Assembly: GCF_963678635.1 (NCBI RefSeq)
Contig: NC_087064.1
Location: 6,796,411-6,860,410 of the forward strand
Origin: Symsagittifera roscoffensis
Lineage: Eukaryota > Xenacoelomorpha > Acoela > Convolutidae
DNA: 64,000 nucleotides
Reading direction: 5' to 3'
Below are positions 51,901 through 61,300 of the stretch, in pieces (position 1 is the stretch's first letter; every line of letters begins with the position of its first letter). A model generated the notes under the pieces. It was not told the DNA's origin, made no database searches, and saw nothing but the letters and a program-made list of their open reading frames with translations. Position numbers and translations under genes: made by a program.

Positions 51901-54839
51901 AAGTTCGTCGGTTCCAATTCTCGGTTGGGAGCTGCCATCAGGACACGCCACCCATTCCCCTCTGCGATCAAGATCAAGATCGCGTACACGAATTGCAGAG
52001 CCAGCGGCATGCTCGAGTACCCGGGGGATGTTGTGAACGCCACTCTTGTCTTGGCGCCGAATCTTGAGGCAACATTCTCCTGTACTTCATTAATCGCCGC
52101 GAATAAGGTCTGGATGGCCTCCCAGATCCTCTTTGGCGTAGGTTCACCACCCTTGAGCTGCTCAAGAAATCCCGTTGCGTGCAGATGATCGTTCATCCCC
52201 GCAAACAGCAGTAACTCAGGTTCGCAGGGCATTTCTGACTTTATTGCCACTACCAGGGTCAACATCTGGTTCAGTTCCGCACCCGGCAAGGTGTATATCA
52301 GGGTTTCTGGCCAAAACAACTTGGGAGACGTACCTTCGAAATCTGATCCTGCCACGATCACCACCCTTGCTGCAGCTGGGTCTGCTCTGTCGTAGACCGC
52401 TAAGGTTTTGGCCATTTGCGCCTGCCCACAGGGTTTCCCATATCGGGGGTCATTGGCCAATTTTGCGCCTTCATATTCGGCGTCTGGTAACTCCATCTCT
52501 CTTGGGTTCATCAGTTTGTCGACCACTCTCAACTGTGCTGGAGTGGCCACTCTAATTCTGGCAATGCTGGTCCGGTGCTTGGGAGGCTCCACCACCAGTC
52601 CCGGGCTCCCCAAGGACTTGAGAGGTCTGTAATTAATTGGTCCCATCATCGACCTAGTGGGAATTCCACTCAGGTCTGCTGTCTCTGTCAACTTCGCTCT
52701 CGAGAAACGCGTTTCATGAGCCTTCAACCAGTCCACACACTTGTGCCTCCCCAAGTCTTCATGTGAGACCTGCTCAAGACCCAAAGCCCTCGCTAGCTCC
52801 TGTCTACACTCTAGGTCTTCCAGATCCAGTTCCTTGACCTTCTCCTCATACTTCTGTCTGCTGGTCTCCAGTGGCTTCTCTGACCTCTTTTTCTCCGCAA
52901 CCACCACTGAGGACATTACCGACCCCTGGGGAGTTGCTGATGTCACTTCATCAGCTTCCATGGGCGTGGTGCTCGGCAACTTGGCCCGGCTATTCCTCTC
53001 ACTATCTCTAGAATCGGCCCTCTCGCCCAAGCGACTCGACAAAGATCTCGGGTTGAAGAAGGGTGGGTTTGGGGGTGGCCCGAACGTGACCTGTGCTGTT
53101 TCCAGCAAATCCGTCTCTAGCGCGCATATATGCTTTTGAAAGACGTCGTTCAACCATTCCACCCCTCTGGGCCTGTCAAAGTGAATGCCATCCGCAGATG
53201 CATTGTCAGGGAAAGAGGTTAATTCCATTTGCTCAGCCACGTCCAGTAGCCTAAGGGGAAGGACACTCCTCTGATGAATCTTCCTGATTGTTTCGTTCAG
53301 GCTGCGCACTTTCGTATTCATCTCTACCGCATGTTGATCCGCTCCCATGTTGTAGGGAACAGTACACACCGTGAGAATGGACGGGTCCATTTGGATCCGT
53401 ATCTCCTCGAGAATGCAGCTCATCTTTTCATGCAGCCTTGTCACCTTCCTCGCTTCCCCCCTTGACACATCATTCGTCCCGACCATCAGGGTGACTGTGT
53501 ACACGCTCACCATCCCTAGCATCTCAAGAGTCGCTAACATCTGCGGCGTTGCGGCTCCGGCGAAGCTCAAGATTCCCGTTTGCCAATGGGATTGGATCCG
53601 GGTCAGCACCCGCAGCAAGCTGTCTCCAATGATCAAGTGAACCGAGCCTTCAGGCACTCGAGGATACGTGAAGTACTCCACCCAAGTCGCATCGTGGAAG
53701 CAATCTCTTCTCTCTCTCTGCGCCGGATTCCAGTCTATACGATTGTGCTTGCGATATCTCCCATCCGTATTCTTCTTGTAGCTCGAGATCATCACACTCC
53801 TGACAGGCTGTTCCCCCCAAGTCGAGGGTAAATCCACTCTTACCGGACTCTCGCGATTCCTCAGCTGTAACCTCTCCTGCAACTCTTTCAGCCGTGACGA
53901 GCCGCCACTACTACCTGGGGTCGAACTCGGTGTGTATCCAGGCAGCGCGACGTCCATCAATGGTCGTATTACTTGAGTCTCCATTCCACGCAGGGAGGAC
54001 GTTGATTCGGGTGGTATCCATACCTCCAGCCCCTCATTCATATGTTCTTGCGCCGCACGATCGAGGTTGAATCGTCCCTTTGACCTAGGAGCTTCGTCCA
54101 CCTCCATGCGTGACTCTGGCCTTGAGACAGTCACTACCCGCTCTTTGGGCCTAGCCCCTTTTTGCATATCGAGCTCGCGCTGTTGTTGCTGGATCCTCTC
54201 AAGTTTTGCTTGGTCTCTCTCGAGAGCCTGCTTCAGCTGCTCACAATTCGCGGCATTCTCCCGCACCCTTTCTGCCTGCAGCCGTTCCGCCTTCATTATG
54301 TCCAATTCTCTCCGCGCTTGATCCCTCTCGAGCACCGCTTGATCCCGGTCGAGGTTCGCCTTATTCTTCTCCCGCTGGGTTCTCTCGAGTTCTTTTTTCA
54401 TGGCACTGACGTCCGGATAAGCCTCCCCCGTCTGCTGTGCCCGTGACATCGACGGTACTTTACTCGTACTCTGGCTCGCGGGCCTGACTGATGGTCTGGC
54501 CGGCAGTGGGAATTCCCCCGCGCCATACTCTGTGTTGTTGTTTAGACCAGGGTTCCTCGCCAAATCGAACCCCCTTATCGCTCCATCCACGTTCCAGGAC
54601 AGCCATCTGGTCTGTGCTTGATCGGACACCCCTTCAGTGGTGTAGCCTACCATCAAGACCGCCTCCGTCGCAGACTCTCGACACTCGCCCTCATCCTCCA
54701 ATTGTAGGATGGCGTTCAGCATCACTGCCATTCTCTCGTTCACTTGAGTGTAATCCAGATCTCTCAGCCGTCTGTACAGTTCGTCAAGTGTGGGCTTTTT
54801 CAGAGCCGATGGCATGGACTTCCAGTATCGATCGGCCAT
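45996..54839 (-). CDS. Element 2 ORF2: 2,947-aa protein with SGNH hydrolase domain
   Basis: An intact giant ORF. In order: helical N-terminal domain (1-120); coiled coil (about 145-245, many RD/QA/RE repeats); an SGNH/GDSL hydrolase at about 395-575 with IIGDSLLRVL (Ser407), VGTNDVSRG (Asn456) and ADGIHFD (Asp550, His553); linker; a second alpha/beta segment (about 820-1020) with AGSDF and FAGMNDHLH that looks like a degenerate SGNH copy; a conserved helical region (about 1080-1560); a disordered acidic part (about 1640-1900); a C-terminal region with CLDSTCSNGEHICDGRLC (near 2420) and DCPCHC (near 2685). SGNH enzymes cleave esters, usually lipid or acyl esters; the substrate here is unknown. 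No signal peptide or clear membrane segment, so not an envelope. First ATG chosen; homologous start in element 1. Confidence 0.88.
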   Translation of the reverse strand: MADRYWKSMPSALKKPTLDELYRRLRDLDYTQVNERMAVMLNAILQLEDEGECRESATEAVLMVGYTTEGVSDQAQTRWLSWNVDGAIRGFDLARNPGLNNNTEYGAGEFPLPARPSVRPASQSTSKVPSMSRAQQTGEAYPDVSAMKKELERTQREKNKANLDRDQAVLERDQARRELDIMKAERLQAERVRENAANCEQLKQALERDQAKLERIQQQQRELDMQKGARPKERVVTVSRPESRMEVDEAPRSKGRFNLDRAAQEHMNEGLEVWIPPESTSSLRGMETQVIRPLMDVALPGYTPSSTPGSSGGSSRLKELQERLQLRNRESPVRVDLPSTWGEQPVRSVMISSYKKNTDGRYRKHNRIDWNPAQRERRDCFHDATWVEYFTYPRVPEGSVHLIIGDSLLRVLTRIQSHWQTGILSFAGAATPQMLATLEMLGMVSVYTVTLMVGTNDVSRGEARKVTRLHEKMSCILEEIRIQMDPSILTVCTVPYNMGADQHAVEMNTKVRSLNETIRKIHQRSVLPLRLLDVAEQMELTSFPDNASADGIHFDRPRGVEWLNDVFQKHICALETDLLETAQVTFGPPPNPPFFNPRSLSSRLGERADSRDSERNSRAKLPSTTPMEADEVTSATPQGSVMSSVVVAEKKRSEKPLETSRQKYEEKVKELDLEDLECRQELARALGLEQVSHEDLGRHKCVDWLKAHETRFSRAKLTETADLSGIPTRSMMGPINYRPLKSLGSPGLVVEPPKHRTSIARIRVATPAQLRVVDKLMNPREMELPDAEYEGAKLANDPRYGKPCGQAQMAKTLAVYDRADPAAARVVIVAGSDFEGTSPKLFWPETLIYTLPGAELNQMLTLVVAIKSEMPCEPELLLFAGMNDHLHATGFLEQLKGGEPTPKRIWEAIQTLFAAINEVQENVASRFGAKTRVAFTTSPGYSSMPLALQFVYAILILIAEGNGWRVLMAAPNRELEPTNLRLCKSELAAAWADVSHALRGFHELADILIVLDEVLLLEVSNFARQLKLSPILRDDHPVIIHLTASLWFRDMELTITSSTSRSRGPNNERQNVATSEKQLESMGNRLAQEGGRWPFLSPRLENATRKTREDAPPLVKQIWEFLEEQLGKAEEKGMTVGRFVTAANEVTIGGFWREHAWGELKTRRDHGILEFLSPCWGREFLTEVYSAKETIFDAFIQEMLNMPISLLLALYLVYPRYLFNMGPAYMFSRGVDALRIDGYLTLVLLTHGELASFHRLMRYGEPLAMGGTHSSIETYSYKCAAGLRTLLVQYLLMQNRHLTGEEKSPKTREEWRKVNGGMPLLTDLCLAMRSDPMGIIRGLGEVVTCIYGPAVTFAFPDPLVTAYRYSVTHVSLISVLDGTTLNWCQQEVLRAQMSNTVLFGKVKDPELIVYSFRGQMQCRMGGKREGPIETYPKFWNLNPLAANGQEILRIPAWTKSFELVKKELEAILEREALPTSIPEFPIVRRMTLGMNSSLVVPSSYARTTTEERQKEFTDGWDPLFIGYTAAIYFHTSDVKINSWTTQAKKIRGSMPPKFDVRDTLRVLKRAGLENQLPVWDDGRMIVEEGHVALKADAMLFATRKYRAPYGLELMERNREGKKLDAAGPLYVALTKGEATSSATPSPLPVDIPGDKKSGTVADRFKRIFERREAESGDESMDETLSEAGEDMEVGNTPEQKPTEVEFTAQELLKDLSEENWADTPTPPLTSSPRKYPEMSLTSENPNMGMIFLSTERREKNTFEGNRDAFLGTLDGDAWQKFLSEFNREVDEDTTLDNFKEELWDTVVKFGEPVLVGTGLEEKARVELLNKMVELRKSRKTREDKCKDSSTPKQKTDNKIIKCTRGDKVGTSNMIKSTNILKARAGGRQELAGEKEVESVMIPMTPPSKDVRSRKRKRDVEGMGSPSADAVSEKDLRETAPMVLARWKTAAYKSSYEPRKLLDIEKEMENPTSSVTEEDFKPQRIKMKRGSTSGQTWEVDVGKEWVSSEHQAVGKQVTSDPLEKSKTRNTSRPWWIALETLKEMEGCLKKLNSGVARKRYSWATQQKAEVNKIELANQLKRSWQNLLKDHFEEAMRTSSSAPPLMANPFIRTAGQLMFAWSLLGIELETLTSYDKLKLGGKNLEIYRMLMQHVAKDNSGLSLARRKDATCFLRWTMSMMTDSTILACHQKAVASKTLERRVSTVILNVYQSTGIEREDGSRQSLENHRKLDEIRRFYNKKFEEEHDVHRNLASSGEYLKLNRKGEYQYVSGVMGMAYNPFLDLEAGGANRNYEVAELLKFWTEKIVEIDVVERERPSLGLVLEGMPGVISVPRSSKRVELKMGDGSGVLITNLGVVWKLLRPSWCPHPHASMIEEVTERVRLAPTEDEDLAILSIVHKLILPQVKESSEVTSGTEPVRRMEPGSCLDSTCSNGEHICDGRLCVRIQSFQKEDLTTWFEDITEREKSEVQIVAECYARTTVNLATALGFFSRMCSLQSLERLESEHHLVTALSVESWPGVLQVNQKHIKSWKIGLEAEMGFPMSEAYGLPLNAKSLVGSVLANLCGSHYPLHMAMVEVSSQRVMIDKAFSVPKCVRLARMSHHSHKLLRKIRGAVPKEQRDDLSEIWGEELLGLESENASDHGKQNVVGKPAVGASSSEEVDVVHEKMMELEPLLEASGERNLRSIDLTHGDCPCHCLAQTVWYPDRANLCLIWDVEEIKSLGLPEYRQKVTILVVSTMLALRWIEENIAKYRESRAPTAESIYAIDYSRRLELFETACKVFAIPVQVRHIWSRLRFFPWFRATLTSWLYAVTKDHMRKHQKEYRQFQAEIGPDAFKRPLLTHRNAITAGWKRVGRISRDNSRARETILEEDLARNVSLSLHNSFCLNRESKVKGLPSQLKRLQEQREWMRAYEQLKAWEEIVISSDDEEALLEQITMPRTPVSGTSKAKNMR

Positions 54840-55313
54840 TTCTGTGACTTCGATTGACTCTTTGAGTATTAGTACTTGAGTTTTACCTGAGCAACTTGAG
54901 TTTTACCTGAGCAACTTGAGTTTTACCTGAGCAACTTGAGTTTTACCTGAGCAACTTGAGTTTTCTTGAGATGTCGTTCTCTTCTTTTGATTAAATACAG
55001 ATGAGTAGTCAATTTGAGATCAACAAATCAATCTGAAAATAACACCCGATATTTAGACCGACAAGCTGTGTTCCTAACCAGAAAGCCCCATTACTTTTAT
55101 GATTAAAAACCCTCCCCTTTTCGCCCTACTAAAATGATTCAATTTAAATTTTCTAAAAAACATGCAGACACATTTTATGTTTTAGCACCATCATTCATTT
55201 AAAATGATAATTGTCATGCCAATCACCCATGAGATCCCTTACCTGTTTCGTACCCCAATACCTAGCTCAAGATTCTTCCCTCACACCCGACTCGACGCTC
55301 CCGTGTACCTGAC
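54840..55313 (-). other. Gap between ORF1 and ORF2 of element 2
   Basis: 474 bases, AT-rich, without an ORF. Its ORF2-proximal end holds the 20-bp tandem array described separately. No homology to the gap of element 1 beyond composition is evident by eye. Confidence 0.5.
54875..54965 (-). repeat. 20-bp tandem repeat before ORF2 of element 2
   Basis: About 4.5 copies of ACTTGAGTTTTACCTGAGCA (plus-strand form), perfect in three consecutive units at 54901-54960. On the coding strand each unit includes CTCAAG and the string CTCAGGTAAAAC, which resembles a 5' splice donor. It ends about 35 bases upstream of the ORF2 ATG. Confidence 0.9.
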
Positions 55314-58300
55314 TCAGGCGATGCTCAAGTAGTACTTCTTGTGAAGATGCACCACTATCTCCGTTTCTGCAAAGACCACATGAAGAATGGCGTACAATTC
55401 CCTCGAGCTCAGTTTGCCCCTGTTTGGGTCGTACACCGGCACCGAGACCTCCAATATTCCTCTTTCAATCATGAAGTCGCGTAGTCTTGTCAGAGCCAAT
55501 ATCACGTGTTCGGGATCAATTGTGTTCCTGTCGTTGACTCTCGTTACTAGGAAGCAGAGGTATTTGCCCGGGACTTGTGCCACTGACGGTGGAAGCGCCG
55601 CCATGCCTCCCAATCCTGGCCTCTGTCTGAACAGAAACTCTACGTTCTGGTATTCTCTTTTGAAGTCAGCCTCCAATCTTGATTTGAAACTCATGTCCGC
55701 CGTGATGCAGATCGCGCTGGTCCTGTTTGACAGGATGAAGTCGCTATCCGTTATCATGATGTTCTCTGAGTATTCATTGGGTATTTCGAATTTCGTTTTG
55801 AAATTCCTTCCTATGGTAGGCTCTGGTTCTTCTTCCTCCAGTTCCAATCCGCTTGTTTCCCTCACCTCCTTGAGCTTCTTTATCATCGAATTTTCGGTGT
55901 GGGTAAGTCCTACCCCCACTCCCCGGACAAAAATATTTATCGACGTCCCCGTCGATGTAGTCGGGTCTGAATTGTCTTTAGGGATGTCCAGTGGCCTGTC
56001 TGTTGCTGTCCATCCGAAAAGAGGCTCCGCTGTCTTCATGTACTTTGCTGCTGATACATCGACTTGCTGCATGCTTTGTCCTTCGTGACCCTCGTCTTTG
56101 ACATCACGCATCCACTCTAGAATCCTCAAGTTCGTATTCTCCCTCCTTTCTATTTCACCCTGCTCGAGATCCGTCTCCACTTCTGGCGTCGAGTAATCAT
56201 CCTGCGGATAATGTCCACCATCGTCAATGACCTGCCATTCCTCTCCAGCTTCCAGTTCGCCTACGCCTAGTAGTTCCTCGCTTAACTTTTCTGGCTGTAT
56301 CTTATCGATCAAGAAGTCATCCCCGTACCTATTGTACCTCATGCCTGTGCGTTTACGATTGCCCGTCCTGGTTTCCGGTGGTGTTGGTCGATCCGGTTCC
56401 ATCCACTTCGGTACCTCGTTTTGCTCTGGGTCGTTCCAGTCTTCTTCTACAAATGAACCTGCATCCGACTCCACTTCTATCTTTTCGTTGTCGTCCAAAC
56501 TCAAGTTCTCATTACCATCATTTTTCTCTCTGGTGCCTTTCTCATTCACTTCGCACGCTGGTTCCACCACCAGGTAGTCAAGACCCTCCATGTCTTTCGG
56601 CAGGCACCAATCCTCCGGGGACGGAACGTGAGGTTTCAGATTTTCGTAATGTGCTGCTCGCCCTGTACTCAAGCGATAGAACCTTCCTTGTTGATGTACT
56701 TCCGTAATCATGAACGGTCCTCTCCATTTCTTGAGTAGTTTCTTTGTTCCCTTGGGCGGTATGACGTTTTGAAAGACCCACACGTATTGGCCCACTTCGT
56801 ATGGCTTTGCTCTCAGTATCTTTTCGTCATATTTCTTGCGTTGCCTCGTTTGCGCTTGTGCCGTGTTTCTCCGACATAGCTCGTTCAGCTCTTGTTGTCT
56901 TTTGATCGCTTCCTTCACGTATGCTTGAGGCGACGTCCTCTTCCCCTCGTACTCCGGATAGAAGAATGTCAGAGGCATTGCCCTTTCCCTGCCCGTCAAC
57001 ATCATGAAAGGGCTGATACCCGTTGTAGAGTGCTGGGTACTATTGTAGGCTCCTACTACCTGTGGCAGGTATTTGTCCCAGTCCGTCATGTACCTTGAGC
57101 AGTACACCCTGAGCATGTTGACTAGTGTCCTGTTCTGTCTTTCTACCAACCCATTGGTCTGTGGATGATAGGTCGTCGAGTGTGCTTGAGCAATGTGTGA
57201 CCTCTTCATCAATTCTTTTGTTAAGTCCCCCACAAAAGCCTTGCCGTTGTCTGACTGGAAAGTCATTGGGCAACCATACCGCGATATCCAATGCGTTATC
57301 AGGTGATCACATGTTTCCTCTGCTGAGGCTGTCTGGCACGGAACTGCTTCCGCCAACTTGGTGAAGTGATCTATTATAACTAGTATTTGGTTATAACCCG
57401 ATTCCGTCATGCAGATTTTCTGATGGTCTATCTGCACCACTTCATTGAATTCCGAACTCTCGACAGACTTGAGGGGAAACTTCATCTTCCTTGGGTCTTT
57501 TACTTGAAGGCATGCTAGGCAGGCATTCACCCATCTCTCGCAAGCTTTTCTCATTCCCGGCCAGTCAAACCTGTGAAGTATCCTTTGTTGTACTTTATCT
57601 ATCCCCTGATGGCCCATTTGGTCGTGTGATCTGAAGAGCACTTCCGTTTGGTACAGTTGTGGTAGTATGATGAGGTTGTGTTTGTGTAATATCTTTTCCT
57701 CATCTCTTCTCTTGCACGCTACCACCCCTTCCGCTGTGTGGTAAAGTAAGTCTCTCTTTTCTTTGTAGAACTGGCTCAAGATCTTGTAGCTGTCTTCCTC
57801 AAGTTCCCCCTTCTCCTTGACTCCAGAATGGATCCATTTGGAGAGGTTACTTGTCATTTTGTCATTCTTCTGGGCCCTTATTAGGTCAGACAGTCTATAT
57901 CTCGCCTTAACGTGCTCCTTTAACGCCATGATCTGTCCATTCATCTCACCAGGATTGTGGATGTCATCGCTCAGTTTCACACATATTATCCTTTTCATGA
58001 TCTTCATGTCGTCCTCTGGTACCAGATTCGTTCTGACGTTTGAGTTGCACGATAGTTCCCTAAGAGGCTTTCTTGAAACTGCTATTTTCTCGAGCTCTGT
58101 TCCACCTCGTACCTCTTGCATTTCCAGATTGTACGTTCCTGAAGATGGATCTGTCTGTAATTCCCTGTCGTACTGTCTCATCTTCTCTTCCGCCAGTATC
58201 AGGCATAGACTGTCTTGATCCTCACTGCTCTCGTCCGAGTCTTCATCCCATTCTTTACGCTCCCCGGACAATTTTCCTTCTCCGGTTTCGTCTTCTTCCA

Positions 58301-61300
58301 TGAATCTGGACCACTCCCCGGACTCTTGATCTAATCCCAGGTGTTCAATTTCTTCTCTGAATGTCACTTTCTTATCCCTGACTTTTGTTTGCTCCAGAAT
58401 TTTTTCGGGGATTTTCTCAACTAGTGATCGCACAACTTCCTTGCTATCAGTGGTGATTCCTTTTGAGACGTCAGTATTGTTCACTGTTTTTTCTCTCCGA
58501 AGTATGGTTAGTTCCGGTGCCTCCTGACTTTTCCCTTGGATCACGGGTTTGTCATCCGATAGTTTCTCAAGCAACCTCATTAAGTCTTCATCTATTTGGA
58601 CCGTTCCCTCCTCTACCTGGGTGAGATCGTGACCTTTTGCCTTGAGTGTTTCCCTCACGATTTTGGACTTGAGCATTATTCCTACCGGAATCCCTCTGCT
58701 TTTCTTCAAGATGGTCTTTTCAAGAGACTCTTTTGGCAATTCGGGATGATCTTCAATCGGTTTACCTGATTTGTCCAGCCATCTCGTGAGTGGAAGACTG
58801 TCGTATGTTTCTTTGTCCATAAAGGAGAAACCATCTTTGATCTCAGGTCTGTCCGCCTCTCTTTGTTCTTGTCTCTCGTAGAACTCCGTCTTCTTGCTCA
58901 AGCTGTCGGCATTTTGATGTTTGTCTCGCGTTCTATGTTCAATTATCATGTTGTATCCGTCCAAGCGAACTATCCATCTCCCAATGTAGCTCTGGTCCAT
59001 TGAGTACGTTTTCAGCCAGCTTAATGCTCGGTTATCTACTCGCAGCTTGAAAGGTTCACTGCCTAGGTACGCTCTGTATTTCTCGACAAAGGTGACCACT
59101 GCGAACATCTCTGCTTTCGGTGCTCCGTACTTCATTTCTGTGTCACTTAGGACTTTGCTCCCGTATGCTATTGGTCTCAAGACTGTCTTCCCATTCCATT
59201 CTTGTTCTTGATGGAGAACCCCAGAAATCGCGACTACCGACGCATCTGTGTCCAGCACGTACATCCCCTTCTCAGTCGGCATACCCAGTACTGGTGCCTC
59301 ACATAGCTCTTTCTTTATTCTCTGGAATGACTCTTCTGCTGCGTTGTTCCACGTGAACTTCTTGCCCTTGTGTCTCATTAATTGTTGCATCGGGTATACC
59401 TTGTCCGCGTAGCCTTTGATGAACTCCCTGTAATAGTTAGCGAAGCCCAGGAAGCTCATCAACTGGTGCTCTGTCTTCGGTGATTTCCAGGTTAGGACTG
59501 CTTCCACGGCGTCTGGGTCAGGTCTGATGCCGTGCTTGTCTACCATCCTGCCCAAATATTTTATTGAGTCCTTGAGTATTTCACACTTTGATGGTTTGCA
59601 CTTCAGCCCCGATCTTTTCATGCACGCGAACACCTCATCAAGTCTCTCAATGTGGTCTTCTAGTGTTGGCGTTGCTATTACCACGTCGTCCACATAGCAC
59701 ATTACCAGGTTGCCGTACTTCTTCGTCACGCCTATCAGCGCGTGTGCCATCAGCCGTTGAAACGTGGCTGTGGCATTGCAGAGTCCAAACGGCATCCGTT
59801 TCCATTGAAACAGACCTAACTCGCAGGCGAACCCTGTCTTGTCCCTGTCTTGTTTCCTTAATGGTACCTGCCAAAAAGCCGAGCCTAAATCAAGAGTCGT
59901 AAAAAATTTTGCATCACCTAACTTCGAGAGGCTTTCATCAATTCTAGGTATGGGATAGGCATCCTTCACCGTGACGGAGTTCAGGTATCGAAAGTCACAA
60001 CAGAACCTCAACTGGTCGCCTTTCTTTTTGGCCATCACTACTCCACACGCCCACGGTGACTTGGATGGTTCTATCATGTCATACTCTAGTAACGTCTCGA
60101 TTTCTTTTCTACACGCGTCCGATTTGTGTGGGGTCATACGCCTCGCCCCCTCCCTGTGCGGTACCGCGTTTTCCTCAAGTTCTATTTCATGCTCCACAAA
60201 ATTACAACACCCGATATCCGCCTTATGCCTCGAGAAAACTTCTTCGTTCCGCTCTAGTACGTCTTTGATGGCTTCGAGCTGTTCATCTTTCAGTTTGCCC
60301 CTCAAATGTTCAATCTCCGGCAGAACCGGTTTATCTGTCTGCATCTCATCTAGTGTGGGTCGCTCTGGAAAGTTTGAACAGCTCGACAGCCCATCGTCCG
60401 TTTCTGACTTAAGTGATTTAATAAGGCCTGAAGAATATTTAATTTTTTGCAATCGTCTCAAGATACAAATTTTATCCCTGTGATTGGGACAATCAACAAC
60501 TTCATTTTGTTTTAAGTTCTCAATCGTTTCATATCGAGTTTTAACCGGCAAAGCATATCCCAGTTTCCTCCCTCTCTGTATCGTGATCGGTATGTCAAGG
60601 GTATTCAACAAGACACTGACGCAGAGACCACTCTTCGTTATCGAAAATGATCTTCCTAAAACAGCAGCACTTTGACTATTAGGGTTTGGAACTATACATA
60701 CTTGCTTATTGTCACTTAGTTCATTGTAGTTTTTCATCCTCAAGCTCACGATTGCTGCTTCATTAGCTTTTAGCCTCACTCTCCTACTCAAGAATACCGG
60801 TGCTTTGTTTTCATTTGCCATTATTAAATTTACCGGTTTGATTGCGTACCTCCTATCCGGGTTCCGTAACCTGAACATTGCATTATTTAGATCAATCGTT
60901 ACGTCGAAATTCCTGATGAAGTCTCTGCCCAAAATGAATTGGTCAGATTCATCCAGGTTTTCTACCACGATGAAGCTCATCCACAGGTTACGTTCTCCCA
61001 AATTGAGGGCTATTATCGGCGTCCTGCCTAGCACCCGAAGGGCCCCTTTGTTCGCAGCTGACAGCCGTATTCTCGAGTCTATCAAATCATCTTTGTTGAA
61101 GCCCATTCGCTCCCAAGTCTCAATTGGTATGACACTCAAGACCGCTCCCGTGTCAAGTAACCCACGTAACTGAGTCTTCTTTCCACTTATGTCCAACACG
61201 TGCCCTGTCACGTCTGCTTCCGTTCCGATGTGCATTGCATCTTCTTCAAGCATAGCACAGTGTCCATTCGATCTTACTTTCAATTCCTCCTTCCCTACAT

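Noticed and set aside
45996-54839. ORF2 as an envelope gene
   Set aside because: No signal peptide, cleavage site, fusion peptide or consistent membrane segment. The one hydrophobic stretch, near residue 1195, is not conserved as such in element 1.
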